Made by a program: the position numbers and the translations under genes. The notes below the pieces were generated by a model. The model ran no database searches. It had not been told where the DNA came from and saw only the letters and a list, made by a program, of their open reading frames with translations. A DNA stretch of 40,814 bases from Kiritimatiellia bacterium (GTDB lineage Bacteria; Verrucomicrobiota; Kiritimatiellia; JAAZAB01): contig JAQUMN010000034.1 in the NCBI GenBank assembly GCA_028718125.1, positions 1-40,814 of the forward strand. The letters are read 5' to 3'. Below, piece by piece: positions 32,380-40,248 of this stretch. Each line of letters starts with the position of its first letter. The first letter of the stretch is position 1.

Positions 32380-33570
32380 TCATGCTGTTTTCCCGGTCTC
32401 GTTCGGGTCGAACGCCCCCGCCATCTGGATGATGCCGTTCTTGATCACCAGGAAAATCGAATCCTGGGATGCGAGATGTTCAATGTCCTGAAGAGGGTTG
32501 CCGTTCACGACAAACAGATCGGCCTTCTTCCCCGCTTCAAGTGTGCCGGTGCGCTCGAGAATACCAAGGACATCTGCCGTGCTGCGCGTGGATGCCACCA
32601 GAGCTTCCATTGGCGAAAGACCACAGCCGACAAGCAGGTGCAGCTCGTTCATGATGGAACCTGGCCCGCCGTCTGTGCCGGTGACAATTTTGATTCCCAT
32701 TTTATGGGCCTTGGCCACGCCGGCACAGTGGATGGGGTGGGCCGCCTTCATCCGCTCCGTCATGTACGCGGGCCAGTGCTTGCCTTTCCGCGCCTGCTCG
32801 CTTGTAATATAAAGGGTCGGCATGTACCACAGGCCCTTGGCGGCTATGCCCTCCAAGGCGGCATCGTCGATCAGCGCCCCGTGAAGGATCACGTCACATC
32901 CGGCTGTGATCGCGTTGGCAAGGCCGGGCTGTGCATGGGCGTGGACGTGGACCCGCTTGTCCCGGGAATGCGCCTGGCCAACAAGCGCCTGCAGTTCCTC
33001 CCGTGAGTAGTCTTCGTGGGTAAGCTTCTCGTGTTCCCACTGGAATCCCCCGGAGGAACATGTCTTGATGAAATCGGCGCCCGCTGCGATCATCTCGCGC
33101 ACGGCCTTCCGTACCTCCCATGGACCGTCTGCGCTGCGGCCGCGCACATGCCCGCAGGTTGCCGTGACGGCTGCGCCGATCAGCAGGTCCGAGCATCCAT
33201 GCACCTGGCCGTTCCGGATCACGTTGCCAAGAATCATGCTTTCCGGCGACCCCGCGGCATGCGCCACCGTCCCTGTTCCCCATCGCAGACAATTCTGCAA
33301 CTTGCCGATAGCCTGCAGATTGGTCAGGATATGCCCCATAGGGTCCAGGCGGCCAGGTTCCCCTCCCACGTGCATGTGTCCGTCAATTAAGGCTGGAAGC
33401 ACAGTCTTCCCCCGGATGTCGATGACCTGGTATCCTTCCGGCACGGTGACGGCGGTCGTCGGGCCGACACGCTCCAAGCGGCCCTCCCCCATAATCAGCG
33501 TACCATGCTCAATCGGTGGGCCCCCTCTACCGTCAATAATCCGACCGTTTATCAGGGCGATCTTTTTCAT
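32380..33570 (-). CDS. Amidohydrolase family protein (imidazolonepropionase-like)
   Basis: 396 aa metal-dependent hydrolase. H65 and H67 in LIDGHMHVG, a likely carbamylated Lys in ADFIKTCSSGG, histidines in VHVHAHAQPGL and the HGALIDD region, and the catalytic Asp in IVTGTDGGPGS. The layout matches imidazolonepropionase/Xaa-Pro dipeptidase-like amidohydrolases; substrate unknown. RBS AGGGAGACACC precedes the ATG at 33570. It follows a broken PIG-L gene by 39 bp and may have shared its transcript. Confidence 0.87.
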   Translation of the reverse strand: MKKIALINGRIIDGRGGPPIEHGTLIMGEGRLERVGPTTAVTVPEGYQVIDIRGKTVLPALIDGHMHVGGEPGRLDPMGHILTNLQAIGKLQNCLRWGTGTVAHAAGSPESMILGNVIRNGQVHGCSDLLIGAAVTATCGHVRGRSADGPWEVRKAVREMIAAGADFIKTCSSGGFQWEHEKLTHEDYSREELQALVGQAHSRDKRVHVHAHAQPGLANAITAGCDVILHGALIDDAALEGIAAKGLWYMPTLYITSEQARKGKHWPAYMTERMKAAHPIHCAGVAKAHKMGIKIVTGTDGGPGSIMNELHLLVGCGLSPMEALVASTRSTADVLGILERTGTLEAGKKADLFVVNGNPLQDIEHLASQDSIFLVIKNGIIQMAGAFDPNETGKTA

Positions 33571-33609
33571 GGTGTCTCCCTTGTTTCCGTGTATTCCCGC
33601 TATCTTGAG

Positions 33610-34404
33610 CTATAAAATCCGGCGGAATGGCTCGGCGCTGGTTGTGTTAATTTTTTTACCCCATGTATGCCAGCGTGCATAGCGGCTTTCAATTCTTTTC
33701 GGGCAATGGCATCCCTGAGTGCGATGACAGGAAAAAGCTTTGATTGCGATTTCCTCAAATCCAGTTACATCGACAATCATCTCGGGTTCACCGGGAAAGA
33801 AATCGATATCTCCCGTATGATTGTGGGTGCCGATGCAAAAAGGTCCCATGGTTACCGTTTTAGAAGCTTTTACATAGGCTTGCCGCACAATGAGCGCAGC
33901 GGCATAATGGTCCGGGTTCTGGGTGACGCAGTTGCCGACAACCAGTTCCGGGGCGACCTTGATCAGGATATCGGCCACGATATCAATCGCGCTTTTCCCG
34001 TTCGGTTCCCTGTAATAGCCCCAGGCCGCGGATGAGAATGGCAAGCCGCCCGGCGGCGCATCTTCCGAGTCGTGTCCTTTCCGCGGATAGTCCAGGGGAA
34101 CCACCTGGCCTTTTGAATCCGTGTAAATGCTTTCCATAATGTCCAGTTGAAACAACTCGGCTCCGAAAACTTCCGCGGCCGCCTTGGCTTCCGCCATTCT
34201 TCTGGGAATCACTTCGGCCGATGGCTTCATGACCGGACCGACCTCGTCTTCAGGGCAATGTCCGGAATTTCAGAGGGAAAGGACCCCGTAAACACCATGG
34301 TACCCTTGAGCCATATACTTGGCGAACGTTCCTCCCGCATCATATTCAATGTCATCCGCATGGGCCATGATGGCAACAATCGCAGGTCGTTTACTTTTAT
34401 CCAT
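33610..34404 (-). pseudogene. PIG-L-type deacetylase gene with an in-frame TGA
   Basis: Zn-dependent N-acetylglucosaminyl deacetylase family. An ATG at 34404 with an AAGGA RBS opens MDKSKRPAIVAIMAHADDIE, the metal-binding AHxDD motif, then YDAGGTFAKYMAQGYHGVYGVLSL. A TGA follows at 34272-34270. The same frame continues without shift into NSGHCPEDEVGPV and a full C-terminal half (PRRMAEAKAAAEVFGA, then NPDHYAAA for the second metal-binding pair). Total length would be 264 codons. Point mutation, assembly error or stop readthrough are the options. A downstream ATG (34230) could give a fragment lacking the first metal motif. Confidence 0.75.
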
Positions 34405-34597
34405 GGGCCGGGTCCTTCATTCGTCTGTCAAATATTAATTCGAGAATCCTGCTAATGCATGGCAAGCCGGAAAAGCAACGACACTCATCGCCATGCCGCT
34501 CAACGGCCTCCGCCATGTTGCTGCGCAGTCACGGCTTGCCACGCCGATACTTCATCTGGCCAATTCTTCCAGTCGGTGGGCCGGGCATAGCCTTGGT

Positions 34598-34635
34598 CAC
34601 TGCTGTCCAAAATCAGATTGTTTTGGACAGCAGTG
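34598..34635. terminator. Perfect hairpin after intI
   Basis: CACTGCTGTCCAAAA, 8-base loop, TTTTGGACAGCAGTG: 15 perfect pairs, 15 bp beyond the intI stop. The base of the stem is not followed by a T-run on either strand, so intrinsic termination is only possible. The gap 34405-34649 contains a second inverted pair, TGGCAAGCCG and CGGCTTGCCA. Confidence 0.5.
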
Positions 34636-34649
34636 CATGGTTTTCGTCC

Positions 34650-35966
34650 TCATCCGTCCGCCGGGCTTGTTACCATCAACCCCGGCCGGTTAAGTACATG
34701 CGTGTAAATCATGGTGGTGGCCACATCGGCGTGCCCCAGTAATTCCTGAACTGTGCGGATATCGGAGCCGGCCTGCAAGAGATGCGTGGCAAACGAATGC
34801 CGAAACGTATGACAGCTCACCGTCTTTGTAATTCCCGCCCGTTCTACCGCCTGCTTTACGGCCCGGTGCAGAAGGTTTTCGTTGATATGATGCCGCCGTA
34901 CCTTGCCGCTGCGCGGATCCACCGAGAGGCTTTTGGCCGGAAACACATATTGCCAGCGCCATTCCCTGGCCGCATTCGGATATTTCCGCTCCAGCCCCGG
35001 CCAGAGATAGACCGCGCCATTTCCCTGCGCCAGATCCTGCTGGTGCAGAATCTTGACCTGGGCCAGGTGGTCCTGCAACGGCGGAAGGTAACGCTCCGCC
35101 AGCATGGTGACACGGTCCTTTTGACCCTTGCCGTCCCGGACCATGATCTGACGCTGGGCAAAATCCACATCCTTGACCCGCAGGCGCACGCATTCCATCA
35201 GGCGCAAGCCGCTACCATACAATAAACCGGCCATGATGCCAGAAACGCCTTCCATTCTGGCCAGCACGGCGTTGACCTCTTCGCGCGTAAGGACGACCGG
35301 CATCCGTTGCGGACGTTTGGCGCGGACAATTTCATCCAGCTCGCCAAACGGTTTTTTCAGCGCTTCGCGATAAAGAAAGACCAGCGCGTTTAAGGCTTGA
35401 TTTTGAGTGCTGGCGGAAACTTCCCGCTCAATGGCGAGATAATCCAGGTAGGCCTTCACAGCGGAAGTGATTTCCAGTTGATGCGGGTCGCAGTAGCCAT
35501 GAAACGCGATAAAACGACGCACCCAATCCAGATAAGTCTGCTCCGTCCGGTAAGAATAATGCCGGGCGCGAATTTCGGTAGTTACGGCTTGCAGGATGGC
35601 GCCATGCCGACGTTCGATCTCGCCCGGCGCGACCTCATCCCGGAACGGTTCCCTGGATTCAGTCAATGCGGGATCAGCATCTGCGGCCGGTCTGAAATTC
35701 GGCAGAAACTGTTCGTACAACAGGCGCAAGGCATAGCGGGCCTGGCTGACTTGCCATTCCTTGATAGCGGGTCGACCGGCCAGATCCTTGAGAAAAGATT
35801 CGATATCTTCGCGGGCGCGTTTTTCCAGAGGCTTATCTGGCAGATGGTTTAAGAAAGCTTTAGCCCAGCGGACATAGAACTGGGCATGTGCTGGATCAAT
35901 TTTATGCTCCTCCACACACGCCTCATAGGCTTTCCAAAAAACATCGGAATTTTCGTTGACAGTCAT
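34650..35966 (-). CDS. intI: Integron integrase (IntI-type tyrosine recombinase) with N-terminal extension
   Basis: Catalyses cassette insertion (attI x attC) and excision (attC x attC). 438 aa from the ATG at 35966. Catalytic residues in order: Arg255 (GSGLR), a Lys in GKGQKDR (about 280-283), His386 and Arg389 (HTFRH), His412 (LLGHAD) and Tyr421 (MIYTHV). The IntI-specific insertion is visible at about 321-360: [20 protein letters not shown], then [13 protein letters not shown]. Typical IntI proteins are about 320-340 aa; the extra 100 residues at the N-terminus look like a second SAM-like core-binding domain. It is transcribed away from the cassette array, as in known integrons. No LexA box is seen in its promoter region. 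Confidence 0.95.
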   Translation of the reverse strand: MTVNENSDVFWKAYEACVEEHKIDPAHAQFYVRWAKAFLNHLPDKPLEKRAREDIESFLKDLAGRPAIKEWQVSQARYALRLLYEQFLPNFRPAADADPALTESREPFRDEVAPGEIERRHGAILQAVTTEIRARHYSYRTEQTYLDWVRRFIAFHGYCDPHQLEITSAVKAYLDYLAIEREVSASTQNQALNALVFLYREALKKPFGELDEIVRAKRPQRMPVVLTREEVNAVLARMEGVSGIMAGLLYGSGLRLMECVRLRVKDVDFAQRQIMVRDGKGQKDRVTMLAERYLPPLQDHLAQVKILHQQDLAQGNGAVYLWPGLERKYPNAAREWRWQYVFPAKSLSVDPRSGKVRRHHINENLLHRAVKQAVERAGITKTVSCHTFRHSFATHLLQAGSDIRTVQELLGHADVATTMIYTHVLNRPGLMVTSPADG

Positions 35967-36073
35967 CTGGAAATTGCGTAAAAATACTATCAATCAATGT
36001 GTTGCTTTCCCTGCTACTGAATTTACTATATATCATTGGCATATTGCAATATAAAATTCATAACTAATATATG
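35967..36073 (+). promoter_or_regulatory. Presumed attI and promoter region
   Basis: AT-rich 107-bp segment between intI and the first GTT. It should contain attI and the intI promoter, and perhaps a Pc-like promoter reading into the cassettes. Weak boxes can be found (TTGCAA to TATATG on the plus strand, 18-bp spacer) but none is compelling. The attI crossover is inferred at G36073. Confidence 0.55.
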
Positions 36074-36272
36074 TTCGCGGCGCGCGGCGCGCCGCGAACG
36101 GCGAGTTGCCCGGCTGAGCCCGGCCCCCCGACTGGAAGAAGTCGCGGCGCGCCGGAAAAGAAATAAAAGAGAGACGCGCCGCGAACCAGTCGTTGGACCG
36201 GTCACTGTCACTCGATGCTTGAGCCGCGCAACCGCGGCTCGGCATCTCGCGCCAGCGCCGGTCAACTCGCCG
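36074..36272 (+). repeat. ORF-less 199-bp cassette, copy 1
   Basis: Begins TTCGCGGCGCG and ends CAACTCGCCG before TT. A 5' hairpin (36073-36084 with 36088-36099) is followed by an outer palindrome GAACGGCGAGTTG (36096-36108) / CAACTCGCCGTTC (36263-36275), extended by CCGG/CCGG: an attC-like R''-L''...L'-R' layout. Inside are two more stems: CGACTGG..TCGCGGCGCG (36129-36151) with its complement (36175-36192), and GAGCCGCG-CAAC-CGCGGCTC (36221-36240). No believable ORF. It occupies the attI-proximal position. Confidence 0.85.
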
Positions 36273-36283
36273 TTCGGAGAAAA

Positions 36284-36619
36284 ATGACAGATATAATTCT
36301 TTCATCATTACTTATTGCATCCCTTTGTACTATTGGTGGTTTCTTCCTAAAATTGTGGGAAGCCAAGAAGACGATTTCGGAACTTAAGAAAGAGATTCTC
36401 TGCCTTCAAACGGAAACAGGCCAATCGGCACGGCAAGAGATAGAAAAAGCGATAAAACGGGAGAAAGAAATAACTGAAATCAAAAATGAAAATTCTGAAC
36501 TTAGAAGCCATGAGACGGAATTGGAGGCGCAGAATCGCACGTTGCGCTTCCCGCCGAGACCCGAACCCGCTCAAGTGCGTGCCGTTAAGAGAATGTGGAA
36601 ACATGGAATTGGAAATTGA
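36284..36619 (+). CDS. Cassette protein: one membrane helix plus coiled coil
   Basis: 111 aa, unrecognised. A hydrophobic N-terminus (DIILSSLLIASLCTIGGFFL) is followed by a Lys/Glu-rich coiled coil to about residue 85 and an Arg/Pro tail. It starts 11 bp after the cassette crossover. It could span the inner membrane with its coiled coil in the cytoplasm. Confidence 0.75.
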   Translation: MTDIILSSLLIASLCTIGGFFLKLWEAKKTISELKKEILCLQTETGQSARQEIEKAIKREKEITEIKNENSELRSHETELEAQNRTLRFPPRPEPAQVRAVKRMWKHGIGN

Positions 36620-36631
36620 ATTCATAAAACC

Positions 36632-36688
36632 TCCGAACAATCGGTTCGAGCCTATCGCTTGCGCTCAGGCTCAACCGGAACGTTGGGG
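36632..36688 (+). other. attC site (57 bp)
   Basis: R'' TCCGAAC (36632-36638), R' GTTGGGG (36682-36688). The inner stem CGGTT-C-GAGCC / GGCTC-AACCG has one extrahelical base. It closes the preceding cassette. Confidence 0.75.
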
Positions 36689-36698
36689 CACAATAAAT

Positions 36699-37166
36699 AT
36701 GGAAAACAAGATTACACCCTGCAGAGGTAAGGGGCCATTCCAGTGGAACAAAGGCGGCTTGCTCGGGGTACAGATCGGTTCAACCGCCTACACTTTGATC
36801 ATAGGCCTAATCATACTATTTGATTCGCCGACGGATGGCATTCCGATTGTGCTATGCGGCCTTATCCCAAATCTACTTGGGTATTTTTTGTGGAAACAAA
36901 GAGATAGGATTGAGCCTTATGTCGCGATTCAAGCACTTACCCTTGGGGTCTTTATATTCGCCACGCTCTTTTTCGCCTTTATCATCTGGGGTGCAGATCC
37001 GCAAATTGCCAGAAAGTATTTTTCAGGCTGTGAAAAGGCTGGCTGGGTTCTTCTGGTGTTTCCATTGATGATGCTGTATTTCTGGAACATAGAACGGATT
37101 GGGAAAAAACGACCCCAACCAACAAATGCACCGTATTCTTCACCCGCGGCGGGTTCGAAACGGTGA
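36699..37166 (+). CDS. Cassette membrane protein, four predicted helices
   Basis: 155 aa, unrecognised. Hydrophobic segments at about 25-45, 50-65, 75-100 and 115-130 with short loops. The last 16 residues (QPTNAPYSSPAAGSKR) are the translation of the attC that follows, and nearly the same tail ends the cassette protein at 40249. It starts 16 bp after the crossover. Confidence 0.75.
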   Translation: MENKITPCRGKGPFQWNKGGLLGVQIGSTAYTLIIGLIILFDSPTDGIPIVLCGLIPNLLGYFLWKQRDRIEPYVAIQALTLGVFIFATLFFAFIIWGADPQIARKYFSGCEKAGWVLLVFPLMMLYFWNIERIGKKRPQPTNAPYSSPAAGSKR

Positions 37167-37181
37167 TTTAGATCGTTCGCG
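37113..37181 (+). other. attC site (69 bp)
   Basis: R'' CCCCAAC (37113-37119), R' GTTCGCG (37175-37181). The inner stems are GCACCGT/ACGGTGA-like and ACCCGC-G-GCGGGT. Nearly identical to the attC at 40627. Confidence 0.8.
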
Positions 37182-37374
37182 GCGCGCGGCGCGCCGCGAA
37201 CGGCGAGTTGCCCGGCTGAGCCCGGCCCCCCGACTGGAAGAAGTCGCGGCGCGCCGGAAAAGAAATAAAAGAGAGACGCGCCGCGAACCAGTCGTTGGAC
37301 CGGTCACTGTCACTCGATGCTTGAGCCGCGCAACCGCGGCTCGGCATCTCGCGCCAGCGCCGGTCAACTCGCCG
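37176..37374 (+). repeat. ORF-less 199-bp cassette, copy 2
   Basis: By eye identical to copy 1 over all 199 bp. It begins exactly after the G of the upstream attC and ends at G of its own R' (CCG then TTCG), showing that the unit moves as a cassette. Confidence 0.88.
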
Positions 37375-37386
37375 TTCGCCCAAGAC

Positions 37387-37884
37387 ATGAAACGATGGTC
37401 ATACATACTGGCTATGATTCTCGTCACAGCAACAATGCTCGGCGTCTTGTGGTGGGCAGGCTCGGCTCACAACGTTAGAGGTTACGCGCCCTCGATGACG
37501 GACAGAGTCGTGGCAGCGACGTCTTTCTGGGGCACACTTCTCATGCCAATTGTCGTCGGACTCTTGCTCTCCCTCTTCGTCGTCAAGAAGACTGTCATGC
37601 CTCTGTGGCCGATCTTCGAATTGCTACTTGTCGGATTTTTACTGCTTGCGTTCTTCGGTCCTCATACCTTTGGAAAACTCTACGGAAAGATTCTACCCAA
37701 AGAAGCCATCGCCATTCCCGTGACATACGCCCTTGTTGTCATCTCCATCGGCCTGTCCGTGCTCAATGTCTGTGTGGGAGTTCGAGAAAGAAAATGGATC
37801 GGAGCTGGCCTGTCAGTACTCATCGCACTAGGAGGAACAGCCATTCTCCTGATCAACAATGCTTGGGCTATTTATCTCGAGTGA
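37387..37884 (+). CDS. Cassette membrane protein
   Basis: 165 aa, unrecognised. Five hydrophobic segments, the first (SYILAMILVTATMLGVLWW) signal-like. It starts 12 bp after the crossover and ends seven bases before the third copy of the 173-bp repeat, which takes the place of its attC. Confidence 0.75.
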   Translation: MKRWSYILAMILVTATMLGVLWWAGSAHNVRGYAPSMTDRVVAATSFWGTLLMPIVVGLLLSLFVVKKTVMPLWPIFELLLVGFLLLAFFGPHTFGKLYGKILPKEAIAIPVTYALVVISIGLSVLNVCVGVRERKWIGAGLSVLIALGGTAILLINNAWAIYLE

Positions 37885-37890
37885 ATACGG

Positions 37891-38063
37891 GGCGAGTTGC
37901 CCGGCTGAGCCCGGCCCCCCGACTGGAAGAAGTCGCGGCGCGCCGGAAAAGAAATAAAAGAGAGACGCGCCGCGAACCAGTCGTTGGACCGGTCACTGTC
38001 ACTCGATGCTTGAGCCGCGCAACCGCGGCTCGGCATCTCGCGCCAGCGCCGGTCAACTCGCCG
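37891..38063 (+). repeat. 173-bp copy of the ORF-less cassette acting as attC
   Basis: Identical by eye to copies 1 and 2 from GGCGAGTTG to CAACTCGCCG, but lacking the first 26 bp (the 5' hairpin and R''). It occupies the attC position of the cassette at 37375. Its R' continues as GTTGGAC. An incomplete R'' suggests an impaired site or a fusion of two cassettes. Confidence 0.85.
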
Positions 38064-38078
38064 TTGGACCAAGAGAAT

Positions 38079-38435
38079 ATGAAACCCGATGATGAAAGAA
38101 GCGTAAACCCGTGGTCCTATCTGGCGCTCGCCCTCGCGTCCGCCGTTGTGCCGCTCATCCATTTCGGTGGACTCAACAGAGCACTAGACAACACGCGATA
38201 CCCTTGGGGCCTCCACCCCATAGAAATCCTTTGGTTGCGCGATCTCGGACATTTTGCAGCCGTCATTGCGGCTGTGCTGGCACTTTGCTTCGTTCTGTCC
38301 TGGTGGGTCGCCTGGTTCCGGAAAGAGAAGATATGGCGGCGGTTCTTCGCCGCCGCACTCATCTTCTGGGTTTGGTACAGCATTGCTGCGTCCATGACGG
38401 TCTGGCTGCAGATCACCGTCGGAAACAGAATATAG
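38079..38435 (+). CDS. Cassette membrane protein
   Basis: 118 aa, unrecognised. Three hydrophobic segments (around 12-30, 57-77, 88-110). It starts 15 bp after the crossover. The second loop contains WFRKEKIWRRFF, a positive-inside cue. Confidence 0.7.
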   Translation: MKPDDERSVNPWSYLALALASAVVPLIHFGGLNRALDNTRYPWGLHPIEILWLRDLGHFAAVIAAVLALCFVLSWWVAWFRKEKIWRRFFAAALIFWVWYSIAASMTVWLQITVGNRI

Positions 38436-38442
38436 AGAAAAG

Positions 38443-38512
38443 GCCCAACAACACCTCGGACCGTATTGCTCACCCGCAGCGGGTTCGCAAACGGTCAAGG
38501 TGAACGTTGGGT
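38443..38512 (+). other. attC site (70 bp), best match to consensus
   Basis: R'' GCCCAAC and R' GTTGGGT match RYYYAAC and GTTRRRY exactly. The L boxes CACCT/AGGTG, GACCGT/ACGGTC and the apical ACCCGC-A-GCGGGT complete the hairpin with extrahelical bases. It anchors identification of the other sites. Confidence 0.92.
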
Positions 38513-38518
38513 AAATGC

Positions 38519-39079
38519 ATGAACACACTACCGCACAAGCATCAGGGGCTCTTTGCATGGCTCACGCTGTACCCAATACCCATGTGTATTCTCGTCGCAG
38601 TCGTAGCCGCATTCCTAGTCGATCGGTCATCATCCGATCAATGGGAGAGGCTTATCAGCGCAGCCCTCGGTAAGCGTCCAATATACCGGACTTACGAGCA
38701 CGCTGTCATGAGCCTACGCGTCATCCAGGTTATCGGACTTGTGCTCTCCATATTCGCCCTTGTTCCCGAGATGATTGTCTCTCGGATGTCTCGTTCCCGT
38801 GTGTCTGTGTCCTTCCACGTGCTTACCGCATGGGTTCTCGGCTTTCTGTCATCCTTTGCCCTTTGGTACATGAACTGGATTCGCATTCGGGTGGAAGCCA
38901 GAGGCCCACTTACGCATGAGATCACACGAGCTATCATTTTTGCCACTGCATACGCAGTTGTCACCCTGATGGCAGTCCTGTTCCTCAAGAAGATATGGAG
39001 AGGAGACACCCAACCAGAGGTTGGACAGGTATCGTCCGAAGCCGCGCCGAGCGCGTCTCCAGACGAACCGTCAACCTGA
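38519..39079 (+). CDS. Cassette membrane protein, four predicted helices
   Basis: 186 aa, unrecognised. Helices near 18-35, 68-90, 103-122 and 138-157. It starts 12 bp after the crossover. The last 20 or so residues (SSEAAPSASPDEPST) lie in its attC. Confidence 0.75.
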   Translation: MNTLPHKHQGLFAWLTLYPIPMCILVAVVAAFLVDRSSSDQWERLISAALGKRPIYRTYEHAVMSLRVIQVIGLVLSIFALVPEMIVSRMSRSRVSVSFHVLTAWVLGFLSSFALWYMNWIRIRVEARGPLTHEITRAIIFATAYAVVTLMAVLFLKKIWRGDTQPEVGQVSSEAAPSASPDEPST

Positions 39080-39088
39080 TCGTTCGGA
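39008..39088 (+). other. attC site (81 bp)
   Basis: R'' ACCCAAC (39008-39014), R' GTTCGGA (39082-39088). L boxes GAGGTTG / CAACCTG. It overlaps the end of the membrane protein gene. Confidence 0.7.
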
Positions 39089-39096
39089 CAAACAAG

Positions 39097-39513
39097 ATGA
39101 AGACAACACTTCAGAAGATAGGCCTCGCGGTAGCCGTCGTCATTGCGGTAGCGGGTTGCGTACGTGAAACCACAAGGCAAGAGTTGGCGGACATCTCGCG
39201 CCAGGCCCAGATGAACACCATCGCCACGACGATCTTCTACACGGGAAGCGATACCGACTACGACTACTTCTATCTGGACATCCCCCTTGGTCGGAACGAT
39301 GCCTGCAAAGTACCGAAGTCAGAGAATTCTGTGACAAACCGGATGGACGTCACCCGGAAACGCGACTCGTGGAGGGTCTTCGCTCCATTTCCGATGATTC
39401 CGCTGACAAACGCGATCACCATTCAGGATGGGACAAACACTCTAATCGTTGTCCCGGGATTGAAAATGCAAGAGGACCGAAAGTCCGAACAAGGCGGCGG
39501 ACACGTACGGTGA
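39097..39513 (+). CDS. Cassette lipoprotein
   Basis: 138 aa, unrecognised. A lysine then a hydrophobic stretch ends in a lipobox (VIAVAGC), so the mature protein starts at Cys21 or so and would be lipidated, then sorted by the Lol system found at 5790. It starts 14 bp after the crossover. Confidence 0.78.
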   Translation: MKTTLQKIGLAVAVVIAVAGCVRETTRQELADISRQAQMNTIATTIFYTGSDTDYDYFYLDIPLGRNDACKVPKSENSVTNRMDVTRKRDSWRVFAPFPMIPLTNAITIQDGTNTLIVVPGLKMQEDRKSEQGGGHVR

Positions 39514-39553
39514 ACCCTGGCGGGTTCACCGCCGGTCACCGCCAGCGTTCGGA
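39484..39553 (+). other. attC site (70 bp)
   Basis: R'' TCCGAAC and R' GTTCGGA are perfectly complementary. The apical stem GGTGAACCC / GGGTTCACC is perfect. Confidence 0.88.
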
Positions 39554-39564
39554 TCGGAAATGAT

Positions 39565-39981
39565 ATGATACGACGAGCATTCATTCTTGATGTCTGTTGG
39601 GCAGTGGCGCTGACATTCATAGGTTACTTTCTTCTGCCTGTCGTCGCTGCATCTAGTGGCCGTTTGGGGTTGAGCCTCCCACGGTCTTCCCTCAGCATAT
39701 TGTGGCTCCACGTCTTCGGAAACTTCCTGCCCTACGCGTTCCTCGGTCTTGCAATGGGATGTGCGATGAGCTGGGTCTCGCATACTCGCGAATCCCTCTT
39801 CATTTTTCTTCCTGAAATTGGGCTCTTCGTCCTTGTTTCCTGCTGGTTCATAGTCTACCCGGTCTCATTCGGGTATTTCGCTAAATGGCTCGTTCCCAGT
39901 TGGACGCTTTGTCTCGCGTTTGCTGCAGCCGCTGGCTGGTTTGTCGGTCGATTGCGTCCGCAACAAAGAGAATCAAGCTGA
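39565..39981 (+). CDS. Cassette membrane protein
   Basis: 138 aa, unrecognised. Four hydrophobic segments, beginning with FILDVCWAVALTFIGYFLLP. It starts 17 bp after the crossover; an earlier ATG (39560) ends after two codons. Confidence 0.75.
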   Translation: MIRRAFILDVCWAVALTFIGYFLLPVVAASSGRLGLSLPRSSLSILWLHVFGNFLPYAFLGLAMGCAMSWVSHTRESLFIFLPEIGLFVLVSCWFIVYPVSFGYFAKWLVPSWTLCLAFAAAAGWFVGRLRPQQRESS

Positions 39982-39982
39982 A

Positions 39983-40040
39983 TCCGAACACGCAAATCCA
40001 CGGTACGGCGTACCGCCGCCCGTGATTTGCGACGTTCGCG
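39983..40040 (+). other. attC site (58 bp)
   Basis: R'' TCCGAAC (39983-39989), R' GTTCGCG (40034-40040). The stem CGCAAAT / ATTTGCG is followed by CACGG / CCGTG and an apical GGTACGGCGTACC hairpin. Confidence 0.85.
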
Positions 40041-40233
40041 GCGCGCGGCGCGCCGCGAACGGCGAGTTGCCCGGCTGTGGCCGGCCCCCCGACTGGAAGA
40101 AGTCGCGGCGCGCCGGAAAAGAAATAAAAGAAAGACGCGCCGCGAACCAGTCGTTGGACCGGTCACTGTCACTCGATGCTTGAGCCGCGCAACCGCGGCT
40201 CGGCATCTCGCGCCAGCGCCGGTCAACTCGCCG
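40035..40233 (+). repeat. ORF-less 199-bp cassette, copy 3
   Basis: Same length and boundaries as copies 1 and 2, with three substitutions by eye (CTGAGCCC to CTGTGGCC, and GAGAGACG to GAAAGACG). Its R' continues GTTGGGC. It is preceded by an attC and followed by a lipoprotein cassette. Confidence 0.88.
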
Positions 40234-40248
40234 TTGGGCGACAAGATA

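Noticed and set aside
34270..34272. Selenocysteine decoding of the TGA in the PIG-L gene
   Set aside because: No SECIS-like hairpin is evident just downstream and the family is not known to use selenocysteine; a nonsense change or error is simpler.
37113..37181. Interpretation as tRNA-like or terminator hairpin
   Set aside because: R''/R' boxes, G^TT border and near-identity to the site at 40627 fit attC; no acceptor stem or T-run exists.
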